Shown: piece after piece, positions 9,793 to 19,636 of the stretch
Numbering within the stretch: position 1 is the first letter of the stretch
How the letters are laid out: each line of letters begins with the position of its first letter
NCBI GenBank assembly: GCA_025403435.1
Contig: CM046330.1
Span: forward strand, 14,902,239-14,966,238
From: Artocarpus heterophyllus
Taxonomy: Eukaryota > Streptophyta > Magnoliopsida > Rosales > Moraceae
DNA length: 64,000 bases
Reading direction: 5' to 3'
Made by a program: the position numbers and the translations under genes
The notes under the pieces: model-generated
Told to the model about the DNA's origin: nothing
What the model saw: the letters and a program-made list of their open reading frames with translations, nothing else
Database searches by the model: none

Positions 9793-12516
9793 CTATGAAG
9801 GAGCTGAGATGCTAAACCGAAAGCCATTCTTCCCGCGATCATCTTCAAGCTGCCTCAATATGCAATCGTAGTTGCACTGCCAATAAAACTACACAAGTCA
9901 AAATACAAGACCTTCGTTTCTTTCTGAATCAAGAAGCAAAACAAACAATAAAAACACGTCCACACATGCATGGTCACAAGGCACTGACGAAGTAGAAAAC
10001 CATTCTACTATTGGCACTAGTCTTGACAATAAGACAATTATATTAGAATGCAACATTTCAGCAATATGCTATACAAGTTTCTAGTAACACCAAGCATAAT
10101 TACATTGAATGATCTTTCTCAATCACAAAGCCAACCAAGGTACTCATTTAGTATTATTTACGGTAGAAAGGACATCAAATTAGACAACTAACCTTGAGAC
10201 GGAAGAACTTCGTTGGCACGACAATCCCAGCTCCAACATAAGTTCGAAATGACTCAAAGAACTTCTGGACTGAAAAGTTCCGGTACTCATTCTCTGTTAA
10301 TTTTGCTAGGTTCCCTGAACCTGCAAAAATGTGACCATGTACTCCATGTTCTCTTAACCAGCGAAGAGGATGATCAAAGGAAAGATCCATGAATGCAGTA
10401 ACAGCAAGGTCTCCCCCAATAACATGTCTTCCAGAAGAGCCTGTATTCTCGCCATTAGATTTATCGCTATTTTGCCTTCTTGGCTCTGTGCGGCCAATTC
10501 CTCTTATCTTAAATCCCCACACTGTTGATGGGCCTCCCAAAGTGCAAACTGGTGAGAAATCACCACCCAACAGGAACCTTTCTGGAATGGATGATGGCTT
10601 GTTCAAGAATCCGCTCCCCCATGGGAAAACAACACCACCCGAGATTCCAAAATTAACTGCAGCATTACAAAATCCAAATGGCAAAGCATAGCGAAGATCA
10701 AATTCCTGTTTGACATTTCAACACAAGAAAGTTACTTAAGCAATAATGGGCATAAAGAACAACACAGGATGGAGTTTTTTAGTATGATGGAGCTAACAAA
10801 AGTGAACATCATATAGGGGAAATTTGGGGAAATGTATGTTAATTCCATTCAATGAGAATCACAAGGCATGCATTGGAAAAAGGATATAATGGATGAGAAG
10901 AAAATCTCTTTGTATCAAGTCATTAACATATTCTCTGCATCTAGTGTAGAAGGAGAAAGAGGAAGTACAAGGAGGAGTGCATTGGGCAGCTATAAGTTCA
11001 ACTGCAATAAGTTGGGGGGGTGCAATTTGAAAGAGACAAGGAAAAAAAAAAATGCTACAAGTAACTCAGGATTGATAGGTAAAACAAAAATCAATGAAGT
11101 CAAAATCAAGAGCAGTGACATCCAAATCGCTGAATGCATTTTTTTACCTATCATGCTCATTTAAATTACTTGCACTGCTACACAAATCAGTCAGAATATA
11201 GGTCTCAAATATGACCTCACAAATCAATTGTAAATTTCACTTTCTTCCCAGATGAAGCAGGTATAAGGCAAGCACTATACGTGGCGTAAAAACCTTAAGC
11301 ACCGAGGATCAGGTGAAAGGCCACCAATTTGACTGGTAAAAACGCAAGCATAACCTTCAGTTGGCCTTACAGGCGAATTCCTTCTATCAATCTTAAATCT
11401 ATATTTGAGGGATGAAAGTAAGCCATGTCCAAGCTGCCTTCTGATTGTCCTAGAGGCCATCTGTGATGGATCTGTTAAGGTACGCCATCCAAGATTGTAT
11501 ACCAAGTCATGGTACTTCGTTGAAATTAAGCCGAGAGATGGACCCAATTGTCGCTCTTTGTAAGAGGAGTACTCTTGCCAATCTTGTAAAAGCAAAAACG
11601 CTCGCACCACCACAGGAGTTAAGAAACCTTTCAATCTTGGCAGATACACACCTGCACTCACCTCAGAAGTTTGGTTGGGACCATATGCCAAAGAGCCATC
11701 CCACAGATCCGCATATCCGAGCCAATTTTTGTACTTAAGTGAACCTTCAAGCATCCAAGATCTGGCCGACAAAAGCATAATGCAATTCATGAGCCAAGCA
11801 TACAATGTAGCATTATGATGATTCGTGCACATCTAGTAATTCAGATAGCATGAAGTTTGAAAATCTTTACTTTCAAATAGAATCAACTAAACCGTTAAAA
11901 GCCTGTGAATGAACATTTATACAGTAGGGAAACATGAAAACTTATAAATAATTTCTTTGATTGGAGAATCAGATACAAATAGATAGAGAGTGTAACACAA
12001 ATACTTCTTTCTTCTTTTCCTTTCTCCTAATTCATAAATAAGCATAAACAACCCTATGACAAACAAGCAACACCGATGCAAAACTAACTAAGTTCTTCAT
12101 TTCTTCCTGCAAAAACATGGTTTAGATATCAACTTTTTGTCCAAAATACCTTCTCATTCCTAAGTTTCCCAGAATTGCTCAGCAATCAAACACCGGAAAC
12201 CAAAACACAGTATGCGAAACCTTACCGCAGGCTTGGTGTAGGCGCCGCATTCGCCGGAGAGAAGGTTTTTGGCCTCCACAACCTCGACGATGACATTGGC
12301 GGTTCCAGGCAACTTGGGAGGGCCTGAATCGAGTGTGATCCTAACCGAGTCGAAGATTTCTAGCCCCTGGAGCTTCGCATTGGCGTTCCCGGCCGCCTCG
12401 AGAAGCTCCTGCATGGTCCCAGCCTTCCTGATTCCCTCAACCTCGGCCTCAATCACGTACTCCTTCGTCTTCGCGTTTCCCTTGATGATCACATCGTGAA
12501 CCCTTAGAGGAACCTT

Positions 12517-12519
12517 CTA
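12517..12519 (-). other. Premature TAG in SAM50 exon 1
   Basis: On the minus strand, in frame with both the ATG beyond the insertion and the POTRA region, the codon between RRMST and KVPLRVHDV is TAG. A single base change from GAG would remove it. It would stop translation at about codon 75, before the POTRA and barrel domains, independently of the gypsy insertion. Confidence 0.85.
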
Positions 12520-12728
12520 GGTGGACATTCGGCGGATGAGGTTTTCGAGCTTCGACCTGTCCACACGCAATTGCGCCTCCTTCGACGCAGGCTTGTGTTG
12601 TCGCCGCGGTTCTTCCCCGTCATCTTCATTGGCGTCTTCGTCTTCGTCGTCGTCGTCGCCGCCGTCGTCATCCGCTTCATTCTGATCGTTGTTAGGGTTT
12701 AGGATGCTGAGGTCCTGTTTGGCTTCGT

Positions 12729-12733
12729 CGGAG
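12729..12733. repeat. Left target-site duplication CGGAG
   Basis: Identical to 28701-28705. The two copies flank the whole LTR-internal-LTR-internal-LTR block, which shows that it behaves as a single insertion unit in SAM50 exon 1. Confidence 0.92.
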
Positions 12734-12951
12734 TGTAACGTCCCGAAATTTATTTAACATTAATGTAATGTAAATGGTGAATTAGTGTGCCATAATTAAA
12801 GTTTTAACTTTAATTAGATTATTTGGTTGGATTTTGAATTTTGGTTGTTTTGTTAAACTGATGTATTCAAATGATTTCTCATTTGTTTTAAAATGATGTT
12901 TTGAGTTTTAAAACACAACAATTTGTAAAATGTTAAAAATACTCTGTTTTA

Positions 12952-13004
12952 CAAAACCGTGGGCGGCACATGGTTTTCGCACAGTAAAACCGCCCACCGA
13001 TTTT
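12952..13004. promoter_or_regulatory. U3 inverted repeat GTGGGCGG...CCGCCCAC
   Basis: The arms GTGGGCGG (12959-12966) and CCGCCCAC (12990-12997) are perfectly complementary. Imperfect pairing continues outward through CAAAACC and GATTTT. The dyad sits just before a TATA-like TCTATTTATT (about 13006) and a CT-rich tract, so it is a plausible promoter-proximal protein site. The same structure is present in LTR2 (shift +6903) and LTR3 (shift +13808). Confidence 0.5.
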
Positions 13005-13112
13005 CTCTATTTATTTTCCTTTCCTCTCTCTCTCTCCTCACTCTCACGAACACTCTCTCTCTCTCTCTTCACTCTCCCATTCGGCAGCCTCTCTCTCTCT
13101 CAATCTCTCTAA
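13005..13112 (+). promoter_or_regulatory. LTR promoter core: TATA-like box and CT-rich tract
   Basis: TCTATTTATT is followed by about 80 bp of CTCTCTCTC-rich sequence, the plant Y-patch/initiator type of composition. This is the likely U3/R transition of the LTR. The position is inferred from composition; no transcript evidence is available. Confidence 0.4.
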
Positions 13113-13583
13113 AAATTTTGATTTCCGTTCGAATCCAAGCTTCGGAACAGCAAGGAGGAAGCTCGGGGACGTGATTCGGCGACCGAGAACGCGGATTGAA
13201 GCTTCGATTCGAGGTTAGATTCGAAATTTCTAAACTTTTTCAAAATTTTCGATTTTGTGTGTTTTTGAAATCTAAGCTTGTTTAAGCTTAGAAAACCGTG
13301 GATTTATGTTAAATGAGCTTAGAACAACTAGAATCTAAACCTAGATTGAAGAAAAACGGATTGGATTCAAGATTTTCATTTTTCTCCTCTTTTTCTCATT
13401 TTCGGATTTTTGAAGATTTTGAGTTCAAATGTTGTTTAAATGATTCCAAATATGTTTTAGAATGTTTTTCTATCAACTATAGTTGTTTTTCATGCCTGGG
13501 ATTTGAGAAAAACAGGTTGGAATTCAAATTTGGATTTTGGGGATCGAGAAACCCGTGGCTGGGATTTCTGGATTTTCCCAGTT

Positions 13584-13748
13584 CGGCAGGCCGAAGTTCA
13601 TGTTCGGCAGGCCGGAGTGATGATCGGCAGGCCGGTGTTCTTCCGATCGGCAGGCCGAATCTGGGGAAATGTTCGGCAGGCCGAACCTCGTTTCCGGCAG
13701 GCCGAACTGTACAGTTCGGCAGGCCGAAGCAGGGCGTCCGGCAGGCCG
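13584..13748 (+). repeat. Eight-copy CGGCAGGCCG dyad array in LTR1
   Basis: The 10-bp core CGGCAGGCCG occurs at 13584, 13605, 13625, 13648, 13674, 13695, 13717 and 13739, giving spacings of 21, 20, 23, 26, 21, 22 and 22 bp. Several copies extend to TTCGGCAGGCCGAA, two 6-bp complementary arms around a central AG. Spacer sequences differ, so only the dyad is kept. The array is repeated in LTR2 (about 20487-20651) and LTR3 (about 27392-27556). Confidence 0.92.
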
Positions 13749-14312
13749 ACCGAGGCATGGAAAATTTTGTGATTTTTACCCGATTTCATTGTTTTGAACC
13801 CTGATTTAAATCCCAACCTTATAGGATGATTTTAATGATACAAATGGCACACTAGGACATCATGAAATGATTTAGTAACATAGAATGTTTCGAACTAGAT
13901 ATTGATCGACTTAGTTTGTATCTAGGATTGTTCGTGGTTCCGTGGAGCTAACGTATAGCGGACCGGGATTACGGTGTGGGGTACCGGCACGAGTACTGAG
14001 GTAGGACTTCTATCCTATTTCTTTGGTAGCCTGGTTTTGAAATAATTTGGCTCTGAAAATGATTTCTATCAAAATGTTTTCAACGGTTGTTTGAAAATGA
14101 TTTTATCGGTTATATTTTTATATACCGTGACATGAAATGAATTTCATAATGAATGTAATTGACAATACTCGGTAATCGGGTTTGAATGATAATGATAACA
14201 AACACTAAGGCATGATGCCATATCAGAGATCGGGTCGTGTGACGAACGACCTTGGGGGCAGGTCCCGAAACCCAGCTGGGCCACTACGGTGGTGATATCA
14301 TGGTTTGCCTAG

Positions 14313-14519
14313 GTAAAAGTAAATTGGTGTTTTGATTTGACGAGTAGACTGTTCTGTGTCAGAACGGTTCTACTCAATTTATTTATTTATTTATCTGACG
14401 TTTTATTTCTGTATACTCCTGATAATGTTTTGTTTCCTTGCATCAAATTATTTTATAAAACCTAGTCCTACTGAGCCTTTCGCTCACGTTTTATTGTTTT
14501 AAATTTCCCCCCCTTCTAG
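14313..14519 (+). other. Candidate leader intron in LTR U5 region
   Basis: CCTAG|GTAAAAGT at 14313 fits a plant 5' splice site. At 14519 a pyrimidine run ends TTCTAG|GTGG, a good 3' splice site. The implied 207-bp segment is T-rich. Both sites are kept in all three LTRs apart from a C-run length change. There is no direct proof of splicing. Confidence 0.3.
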
Positions 14520-14893
14520 GTGGTTTTCCATATAGGTTTGGAGGAGATCCTTCAGACCGGACTCAGGAGCACTAGGAGAATTTATTTATATTCAGTATTA
14601 TTATTCAAGGCATGTAAGGCTCAACTTTATTTGTACTTGGACTGTAATTGTATTGTGATATTGTCAGATCCATGTGTGTGCACAAGTTGTGGGTTGTGGA
14701 ACCCATATTCGCGGTTTTTATTCAATTATTGTTATTTGATTAATGATTTTAAATTCCTTTATAAAAATGTGGTGGAAAATCTTCTTAAATTTTACTTAAT
14801 TGGATTTTTAAACCCTTAATTTCAATTAAACTCTCATTTAATTAACCTAAATATTCCGCCACGTCACCTCCCGTACTCCGGGGCGTGACAGAA

Positions 14894-14905
14894 TGGTATC
14901 AGAGC
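14894..14905 (+). other. Primer-binding site, first internal region
   Basis: TGGTATCAGAGC, three bases after LTR1, is complementary to the 3' end of initiator methionine tRNA, the usual primer of plant chromoviruses. Confidence 0.92.
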
Positions 14906-14995
14906 TCAAGGTTATGAACCTTGGGAATTGTGCACACATAGGTTTGACAATGAAATACCTCTGACAGTCCAAATTTTGTTTTCAGAAGTGAGAGA

Positions 14996-17900
14996 ATGGC
15001 ACCTAGACGTCATTCGACAGCTGACGCGGAGTTCGGAAATGATGAGGGCCTGATGAGGTCTATGATGGCGGCTTTCCGGCAGATGGCAGCCAGGGCTAGA
15101 CCGGAAGACTCCAGTGTTGGTAGTCGGCATGCCTTCTTTAAGGAATTTCGGCGGGCGTCTATTCCGACTTTTGATGGCAATGGGGATCCGCAGTTAGCAG
15201 AGTATTGGTTGGATTCGATTTTGAAGCATCTTGATACCCTTGGTGTGCCTGAGGAGTATCGTGTGGAGTTTGCGGCGTATAAGCTCGAGGGTGGTGCTAA
15301 CACCTGGTGGAAACAAACTAAGCGTCTGGAGCGCGGTGGCGATATCAGTTGGGACAAGTTCGAGGAGCTGTTCTATGATCGGTATTTTCCGCAGGGATAT
15401 AGAGACCAGAAAGCAGCTGAGTTTTATAGATTGCAGCAGGGTGATATGTCAGTTCGGGAGTATGAGGCAAGGTTTAACGAGTTGGCTAGGTTTGCTCCAT
15501 CAGCTGTGGCATCGGAGCGTGAGAAATGCATCAAGTTTCAGGAGGGACTCAAGGCTCCTATTCGGCGGCAGTTGGTTGCTCTACGGCTTAGGAGTTTCGG
15601 AGAGCTTGTGTCGTCGGCGATCTCCGTGGAGAATGATTACGTGCAGTATTGTGAAGATCGAGCCAAGGCTTCAGGAGGACCGCAGAGGAGTGGCAGGAAG
15701 AGCACCAGTAGTCGTCCAACTCCGGGGAAAGGCAAGCAAGGCGGTGCGACCAGTGGTAGCAGCAGTTCGTCTGGCAGCGGGCGCAGCAATCCCTACAGCT
15801 TCCATTGTCATTTCTGTCAGCAGCCCGGACACATCAAGAGGAATTGCCCGATCAGGAGTGCTCGTCTTGGATCGCAGACCGAGGAGGATGCCAGTCGTTC
15901 GTCTCAGCCTCAACTTCAGACCCTACCTCCACCTCCGCAGTACCCGCAGTTGCAGTATCCGCAGTTTTCTCCTCAGCAATTCACATATCCGGCACGGGGA
16001 CAGCAGCCGCAGTATTTTCAGCGCAGTGTTCCTCAGTATAGAGCTCCGAGTGCAGGTAGTGTGCAGTTGTCTCCATCTCAGCAGCATCGGCCGAGTAATG
16101 CAGGACCCAGCAATGTCGGTAGAGGAAAAGGAAAAGCGCCAGTGCAGGTTCATGCGATGGCATCTGGAGGGTCAGATTCTCAGACTGGTAACGCAGTTGT
16201 TGATGGTATGATCTTGGTTTCCAGGTCTCTAGCACGCGTTCTATTTGATACCGGTGCATCTCATTCTCTCATTTCGAGTTCTTTTGTACATGCCTTGGGA
16301 TTAGAGATAGAAGAGTTTAATGAACCCCTAGCTATAATTTCTCCCTTGGGGCGGGTGTGTGTAAATCATATGTGTAAATCTTGTAAAATAAAGATTGGGG
16401 ATGAGATTTTGAAAAGTGATTTGATTATACTCCCCATGAGTTCCTATGATGTGATTCTAGGAATGGACTGGTTGTCCAGGTATAGTGCAGTTGTGGACTG
16501 CCAACTTAGGAAAGTGACCCTAGTGTCTGATAGGGGGACGGTAATCACTTACCAGGGTGGTGGTGATTGGCTAATGAGTGAGCGTCTCATGAAGTCATGT
16601 TTAGGAGGGCGAAGGAATCTAGATTGTTTTGCTTTTCTTGCCAATCTAGATTGCGAGCCCTATGTTTCGAGTAGTAGTGTAGCGATTTCGGTGGTTGGTG
16701 AGTTCGAGGATGTTTTCCCCGACGAGTTGCCAGGATTGCCACCGTATCGGGAAATTGAGTTTGGTATCGAGTTGTTTCCAGGGACATCACCGATTTCTAT
16801 GGCACCTTATCGGATGGCGCCGGCAGAAATGAAGGAATTGAGGAAGCAACTTCAGGAGCTTGCTGATAAAGGATATATTCGGAATAGCACATCTCCGTGG
16901 GGAGCACCAGTTTTGTTCGCTAAGAAGCACGATGGGACTCTCAGGTTATGTGTGGATTATCGGCAGCTGAACCGTGTTACGGTGAAGAACAAGTATCCTT
17001 TGCCTAGGATTGATGAGCTATTTGATCAGTTGGGAGGTTCGCGATACTTCTCGAAGATTGATTTGCGGTCAGGTTATCATCAGCTCAGAATCAAGGAAGA
17101 GGATATTCCCAAGACAGCTTTTAGGACTCGGTATGGGCACTTCGAGTTTCTGGTTATGTCTTTCGGGTTGACGAATGCTCCAGCAGCTTTCATGGATCTG
17201 ATGAACAGGATATTCAGGCCGTATCTGGATCAGTTTGTGATCGTGTTCATCGATGATATTCTTGTGTATTCTAAGACATGGGAGGAGCATGAGCAGCATC
17301 TTCGGATCGTGCTTCAGACTCTGCGGGAGCACCAGTTGTATGCTAAGAGGGAAAAATGTGAGTTCTGGTTGACTGAGGTCAAATTTCTGGGTCATGTCAT
17401 TTCGGAGCATGGTATTTCAGTGGATCCGTCCAAGATTGAAGCTATATTGGAGTGGGAACGACCAAGGAATGTAGCGGAGATTCGCAGCTTCTTAGGTCTT
17501 GCTGGTTATTACAGGAAATTTGTAAAGGACTTTTCGAAGATTGCAGCTCCGTTGACGAGGTTGACCAAGAAAAATGTCAGGTTTGAGTGGGATGAAGACT
17601 GTGAGTCTGCTTTTCAGGAATTGAAGAACCGGTTGACTTCAGCTCCAGTGTTGATTATTCCTAGTAGTGACGAGCCATATGAGGTTTATGCTGATGCTTC
17701 AGGGCGTGGACTTGGATGCGTGTTGATGCAGCATGGACGTGTGGTTGCGTACGGATCGAGACAGCTACGCCCTCACGAGCGGAATTATCCTACTCACGAT
17801 TTAGAGCTTGCAGCGGTGATCTACGCGCTGAAGATTTGGAGATGTTATTTGTATGGAGCGTCGTTTCAGGTCTTCTCCGATCACAAGAGTTTGAGGCATT

Positions 17901-19588
17901 TGTTCACTCAGAGGGATCTCAACTTGAGGCAGCGCAGATGGGTGGAGTACATGGAGGATTATGATTTCGCGTTGCAGTATCATCCCGGGAAAGCTAATGT
18001 GGTAGCGGACGCGCTTAGCAGAAAGTCTTCAGGGATTCTCGCTTGTTTGATTTTTGAGGACTGGAGCAGGGATGCGACAGTGAGTGAGTATCGGCTACAG
18101 TATCATGACGACGGTGATCGAGTTTCGTTATATCACGTGGTAGCGACTCCAGCTCTTGTTCGGATGGTGAAACAAGGTCAGTGGCAGGATCGACATTTGC
18201 AGGGGATTTGGTCGCGGATTCAGAACGGGGAGCAGTTTGAAGAATGGAGCGTGCATGCAGATGGATCGTTGTACTTCCGGGAGCGTCTTGCAGTTCCAGT
18301 TATCGCCGAGGTGACGAAAGCCGTTCTAGATGAAGCTCATAGGTCTCAGTTCGCCATTCATCCGGGGAGCACCAAAATGTATCGTGATTTGAAGAGGCAC
18401 TATTGGTGGAGAGGCATGAAGAAAGATGTTCGAGAGTATGTGGCCAAGTGTTTGACGTGTCTTCAGGTGAAAGCCGAGCATCAGAAGCCTGCAGGTCAGC
18501 TTCAGCCGCTTCCTATTCCAGGGTGGAAATGGGAGCATGTGACGATGGATTTCCTCACAGGTTTGCCGAGGACGGAGCAGCGGCATGATGCAGTTTGGGT
18601 TGTGGTCGACAGGTTGACGAAATCGGCGCATTTCATTCCGTTTAGGTCGACGTGTTCCAGGAAGATTCTCGGGGAGCTGTATATGCAGAACATTGTGAGG
18701 TTGCATGGAGTTCCTTTGTCCATCACCTCTGATCGAGATACCAGGTTTAATGCTAAGTACTGGAGGAGTTTTCAGGAGGCTTTGGGTACGGATTTGAACT
18801 TCAGTACGGCGTTTCATCCTCAGACTGATGGGCAGTCTGAGCGGGTTATTCAGGTTCTCGAGGATATGTTGCGTGCTTGTGCGTTGGACTTCGGCGGGAA
18901 TTGGAAGCAATGTTTGCATTTGGCGGAGTTCGCGTACAACAACAGTTATCAGGCGAGTATCGGTATGGCACCATTTGAGGCGTTGTATGGGCGACCGTGT
19001 CGGTCACCTGTGTGTTGGGCCGAGCCGGAAGATAGAGTGATTCTTGGGCCGGAAGAGATTCGTGATAGCAACGAGAAAGTCGCGGTGATTCGAGATCGGT
19101 TGAGGGCAGCTCAGAGTCGGCAGAAGAGCTACGCGGATAGGAGACGTAGACCCTTAGAGTTCGCGGTTGGAGATTTTGTTCTCTTGAGGGTGTCACCTCG
19201 TAAGGGAACTATGCGGTTCGGGGTGAGTGGAAAGCTCGCGCCGAGGTATATTGGGCCGTTCGAGATCACTCAGCGTGTTGGTGTGGTCGCTTATCGGCTT
19301 GATCTTCCGCCCGAACTTTCTCATGTGCATGATGTGTTTCATGTGTCGATGCTTAGGAAGTGTCCACCTGAGCAGGATAAGATAGTTTCGTTTCGCGAGG
19401 TGCAGGTTCAGGAGGATACGACGTACGAGGAAGTGCCGATTCAGATTATCGACCGGAAAGTGATTAGCTTGCGTCGTCGTGAGATACCGTTGGTAAAGGT
19501 CGTGTGGCAGCATCACGGGGTTGATGAAGCCACTTGGGAACTAGAATCGAATATGCGGGAATTGTATCCGCATTTGTTTTGTTTCTGA
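14996..19588 (+). CDS. gag-pol: Gypsy Gag-Pol polyprotein with chromodomain, copy 1
   Basis: A single open frame of 1530 codons encodes the retrotransposon structural and replication polyprotein. The ATG, 91 bp after the primer site, has A at -3 and G at +4. In order: a Gag capsid region (about 50-230); a CCHC zinc knuckle, C271 to C284 ([14 protein letters not shown]); a protease with DTGA at 418-421; reverse transcriptase with FIDD at 751-754; RNase H beginning near D900 (YADASGRG); an integrase zinc site ending in C1152 and C1155; integrase catalytic D1185, D1246 and E1282 (35 residues between the last two); and a chromodomain at about 1486-1530 (residues PLVKVVW and EATWE). All key residues are present, so the element may be competent or only recently silenced. 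Residue 565 is Ser here and Pro in copy 2. There is no envelope-like frame. Confidence 0.96.
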   Translation: MAPRRHSTADAEFGNDEGLMRSMMAAFRQMAARARPEDSSVGSRHAFFKEFRRASIPTFDGNGDPQLAEYWLDSILKHLDTLGVPEEYRVEFAAYKLEGGANTWWKQTKRLERGGDISWDKFEELFYDRYFPQGYRDQKAAEFYRLQQGDMSVREYEARFNELARFAPSAVASEREKCIKFQEGLKAPIRRQLVALRLRSFGELVSSAISVENDYVQYCEDRAKASGGPQRSGRKSTSSRPTPGKGKQGGATSGSSSSSGSGRSNPYSFHCHFCQQPGHIKRNCPIRSARLGSQTEEDASRSSQPQLQTLPPPPQYPQLQYPQFSPQQFTYPARGQQPQYFQRSVPQYRAPSAGSVQLSPSQQHRPSNAGPSNVGRGKGKAPVQVHAMASGGSDSQTGNAVVDGMILVSRSLARVLFDTGASHSLISSSFVHALGLEIEEFNEPLAIISPLGRVCVNHMCKSCKIKIGDEILKSDLIILPMSSYDVILGMDWLSRYSAVVDCQLRKVTLVSDRGTVITYQGGGDWLMSERLMKSCLGGRRNLDCFAFLANLDCEPYVSSSSVAISVVGEFEDVFPDELPGLPPYREIEFGIELFPGTSPISMAPYRMAPAEMKELRKQLQELADKGYIRNSTSPWGAPVLFAKKHDGTLRLCVDYRQLNRVTVKNKYPLPRIDELFDQLGGSRYFSKIDLRSGYHQLRIKEEDIPKTAFRTRYGHFEFLVMSFGLTNAPAAFMDLMNRIFRPYLDQFVIVFIDDILVYSKTWEEHEQHLRIVLQTLREHQLYAKREKCEFWLTEVKFLGHVISEHGISVDPSKIEAILEWERPRNVAEIRSFLGLAGYYRKFVKDFSKIAAPLTRLTKKNVRFEWDEDCESAFQELKNRLTSAPVLIIPSSDEPYEVYADASGRGLGCVLMQHGRVVAYGSRQLRPHERNYPTHDLELAAVIYALKIWRCYLYGASFQVFSDHKSLRHLFTQRDLNLRQRRWVEYMEDYDFALQYHPGKANVVADALSRKSSGILACLIFEDWSRDATVSEYRLQYHDDGDRVSLYHVVATPALVRMVKQGQWQDRHLQGIWSRIQNGEQFEEWSVHADGSLYFRERLAVPVIAEVTKAVLDEAHRSQFAIHPGSTKMYRDLKRHYWWRGMKKDVREYVAKCLTCLQVKAEHQKPAGQLQPLPIPGWKWEHVTMDFLTGLPRTEQRHDAVWVVVDRLTKSAHFIPFRSTCSRKILGELYMQNIVRLHGVPLSITSDRDTRFNAKYWRSFQEALGTDLNFSTAFHPQTDGQSERVIQVLEDMLRACALDFGGNWKQCLHLAEFAYNNSYQASIGMAPFEALYGRPCRSPVCWAEPEDRVILGPEEIRDSNEKVAVIRDRLRAAQSRQKSYADRRRRPLEFAVGDFVLLRVSPRKGTMRFGVSGKLAPRYIGPFEITQRVGVVAYRLDLPPELSHVHDVFHVSMLRKCPPEQDKIVSFREVQVQEDTTYEEVPIQIIDRKVISLRRREIPLVKVVWQHHGVDEATWELESNMRELYPHLFCF

Positions 19589-19623
19589 AATGAGTTGTGA
19601 ATTTCGAGGACGAAATTTCTTTT

Positions 19624-19636
19624 AGGGGTGGAGAGC
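19624..19636 (+). other. Polypurine tract before LTR2
   Basis: AGGGGTGGAGAGC directly abuts the TGTAACG start of LTR2, in the position and composition of a plus-strand primer. Confidence 0.85.

Larger units (their letters stand above)
9793..12733 (-). pseudogene. SAM50: SAM50 (OMP85 family), exons 1-4, disrupted
   Basis: This is the core of the sorting and assembly machinery, which inserts beta-barrel proteins into the mitochondrial outer membrane. The exons inferred by protein resemblance and GT-AG sites are exon 1 12221-12733, exon 2 11281-11761, exon 3 10193-10705 and exon 4 9793-9876. With the stranded 8-nt start the frame would total about 532 codons, near the usual plant length (~520-530). 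Exon 1 encodes an acidic N-terminus (runs of D and E) followed by a POTRA-like region (VHDVIIKGNAKTK, GLEIFDSVRITLD, GPPKLPGTANVIVEVVEA). Exons 2-3 encode the barrel, with conserved RTLTDPSQM, RRQLGH, PERFLLGG, GGDLAVTAF, HGHIFAGSGNLAKLTE and FRTYVGAGIVVPTK. Two lesions are seen: a 16-kb gypsy insertion just after the start, and an in-frame TAG at 12517-12519 where relatives have a charged residue. Splice sites and frame elsewhere look intact, so inactivation appears recent. Confidence 0.88.
12734..14890 (+). repeat. Gypsy LTR1 (2157 bp)
   Basis: This LTR matches LTR2 and LTR3 by eye along its first ~1775 bp. It then differs at ten places between about 14511 and 14836: eight substitutions and two 1-bp length changes (a C-run of 7 instead of 8, and one T fewer). 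It contains a U3 inverted repeat, a CT-rich tract, a dyad array and a possible leader intron (separate entries). Confidence 0.93.

Noticed and set aside
10389..10691. 100-codon plus frame
   Set aside because: Antisense of SAM50 exon 3, which has clear protein resemblance on the minus strand.
11755..12226. Apparent splice defect between SAM50 exons 1 and 2
   Set aside because: Using the donor GTAAG|GTTTCG (exon 1 edge 12221) and acceptor GGCCAG|ATCTTGG (exon 2 edge 11761) restores the frame and the KPAVRSW junction, so no defect is needed.
13584..13748. CRISPR-like array of short repeats with unique spacers
   Set aside because: Repeats are 10-14 bp, spacers about 11 bp, inside a plant LTR and present in all LTR copies. 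This has none of the CRISPR dimensions or context.
13313..13804. 163-codon plus frame (and overlapping plus and minus frames) in each gypsy LTR, rich in 'SAGR/RQAG' words
   Set aside because: It is a translation of the CGGCAGGCCG array and lies in non-coding LTR. All frames across the array look open because the GC-rich repeat lacks stops.
15231..16211. 326-codon alternative plus frame inside gag (repeated at 22136-23116)
   Set aside because: It overlaps gag in another frame and has no recognisable domain. Its openness follows from GC-rich codon use of the real frame.
18326..18919. 197-codon minus frame antisense to integrase (also 25231-25824)
   Set aside because: Shadow of the integrase coding strand; no domain resemblance.
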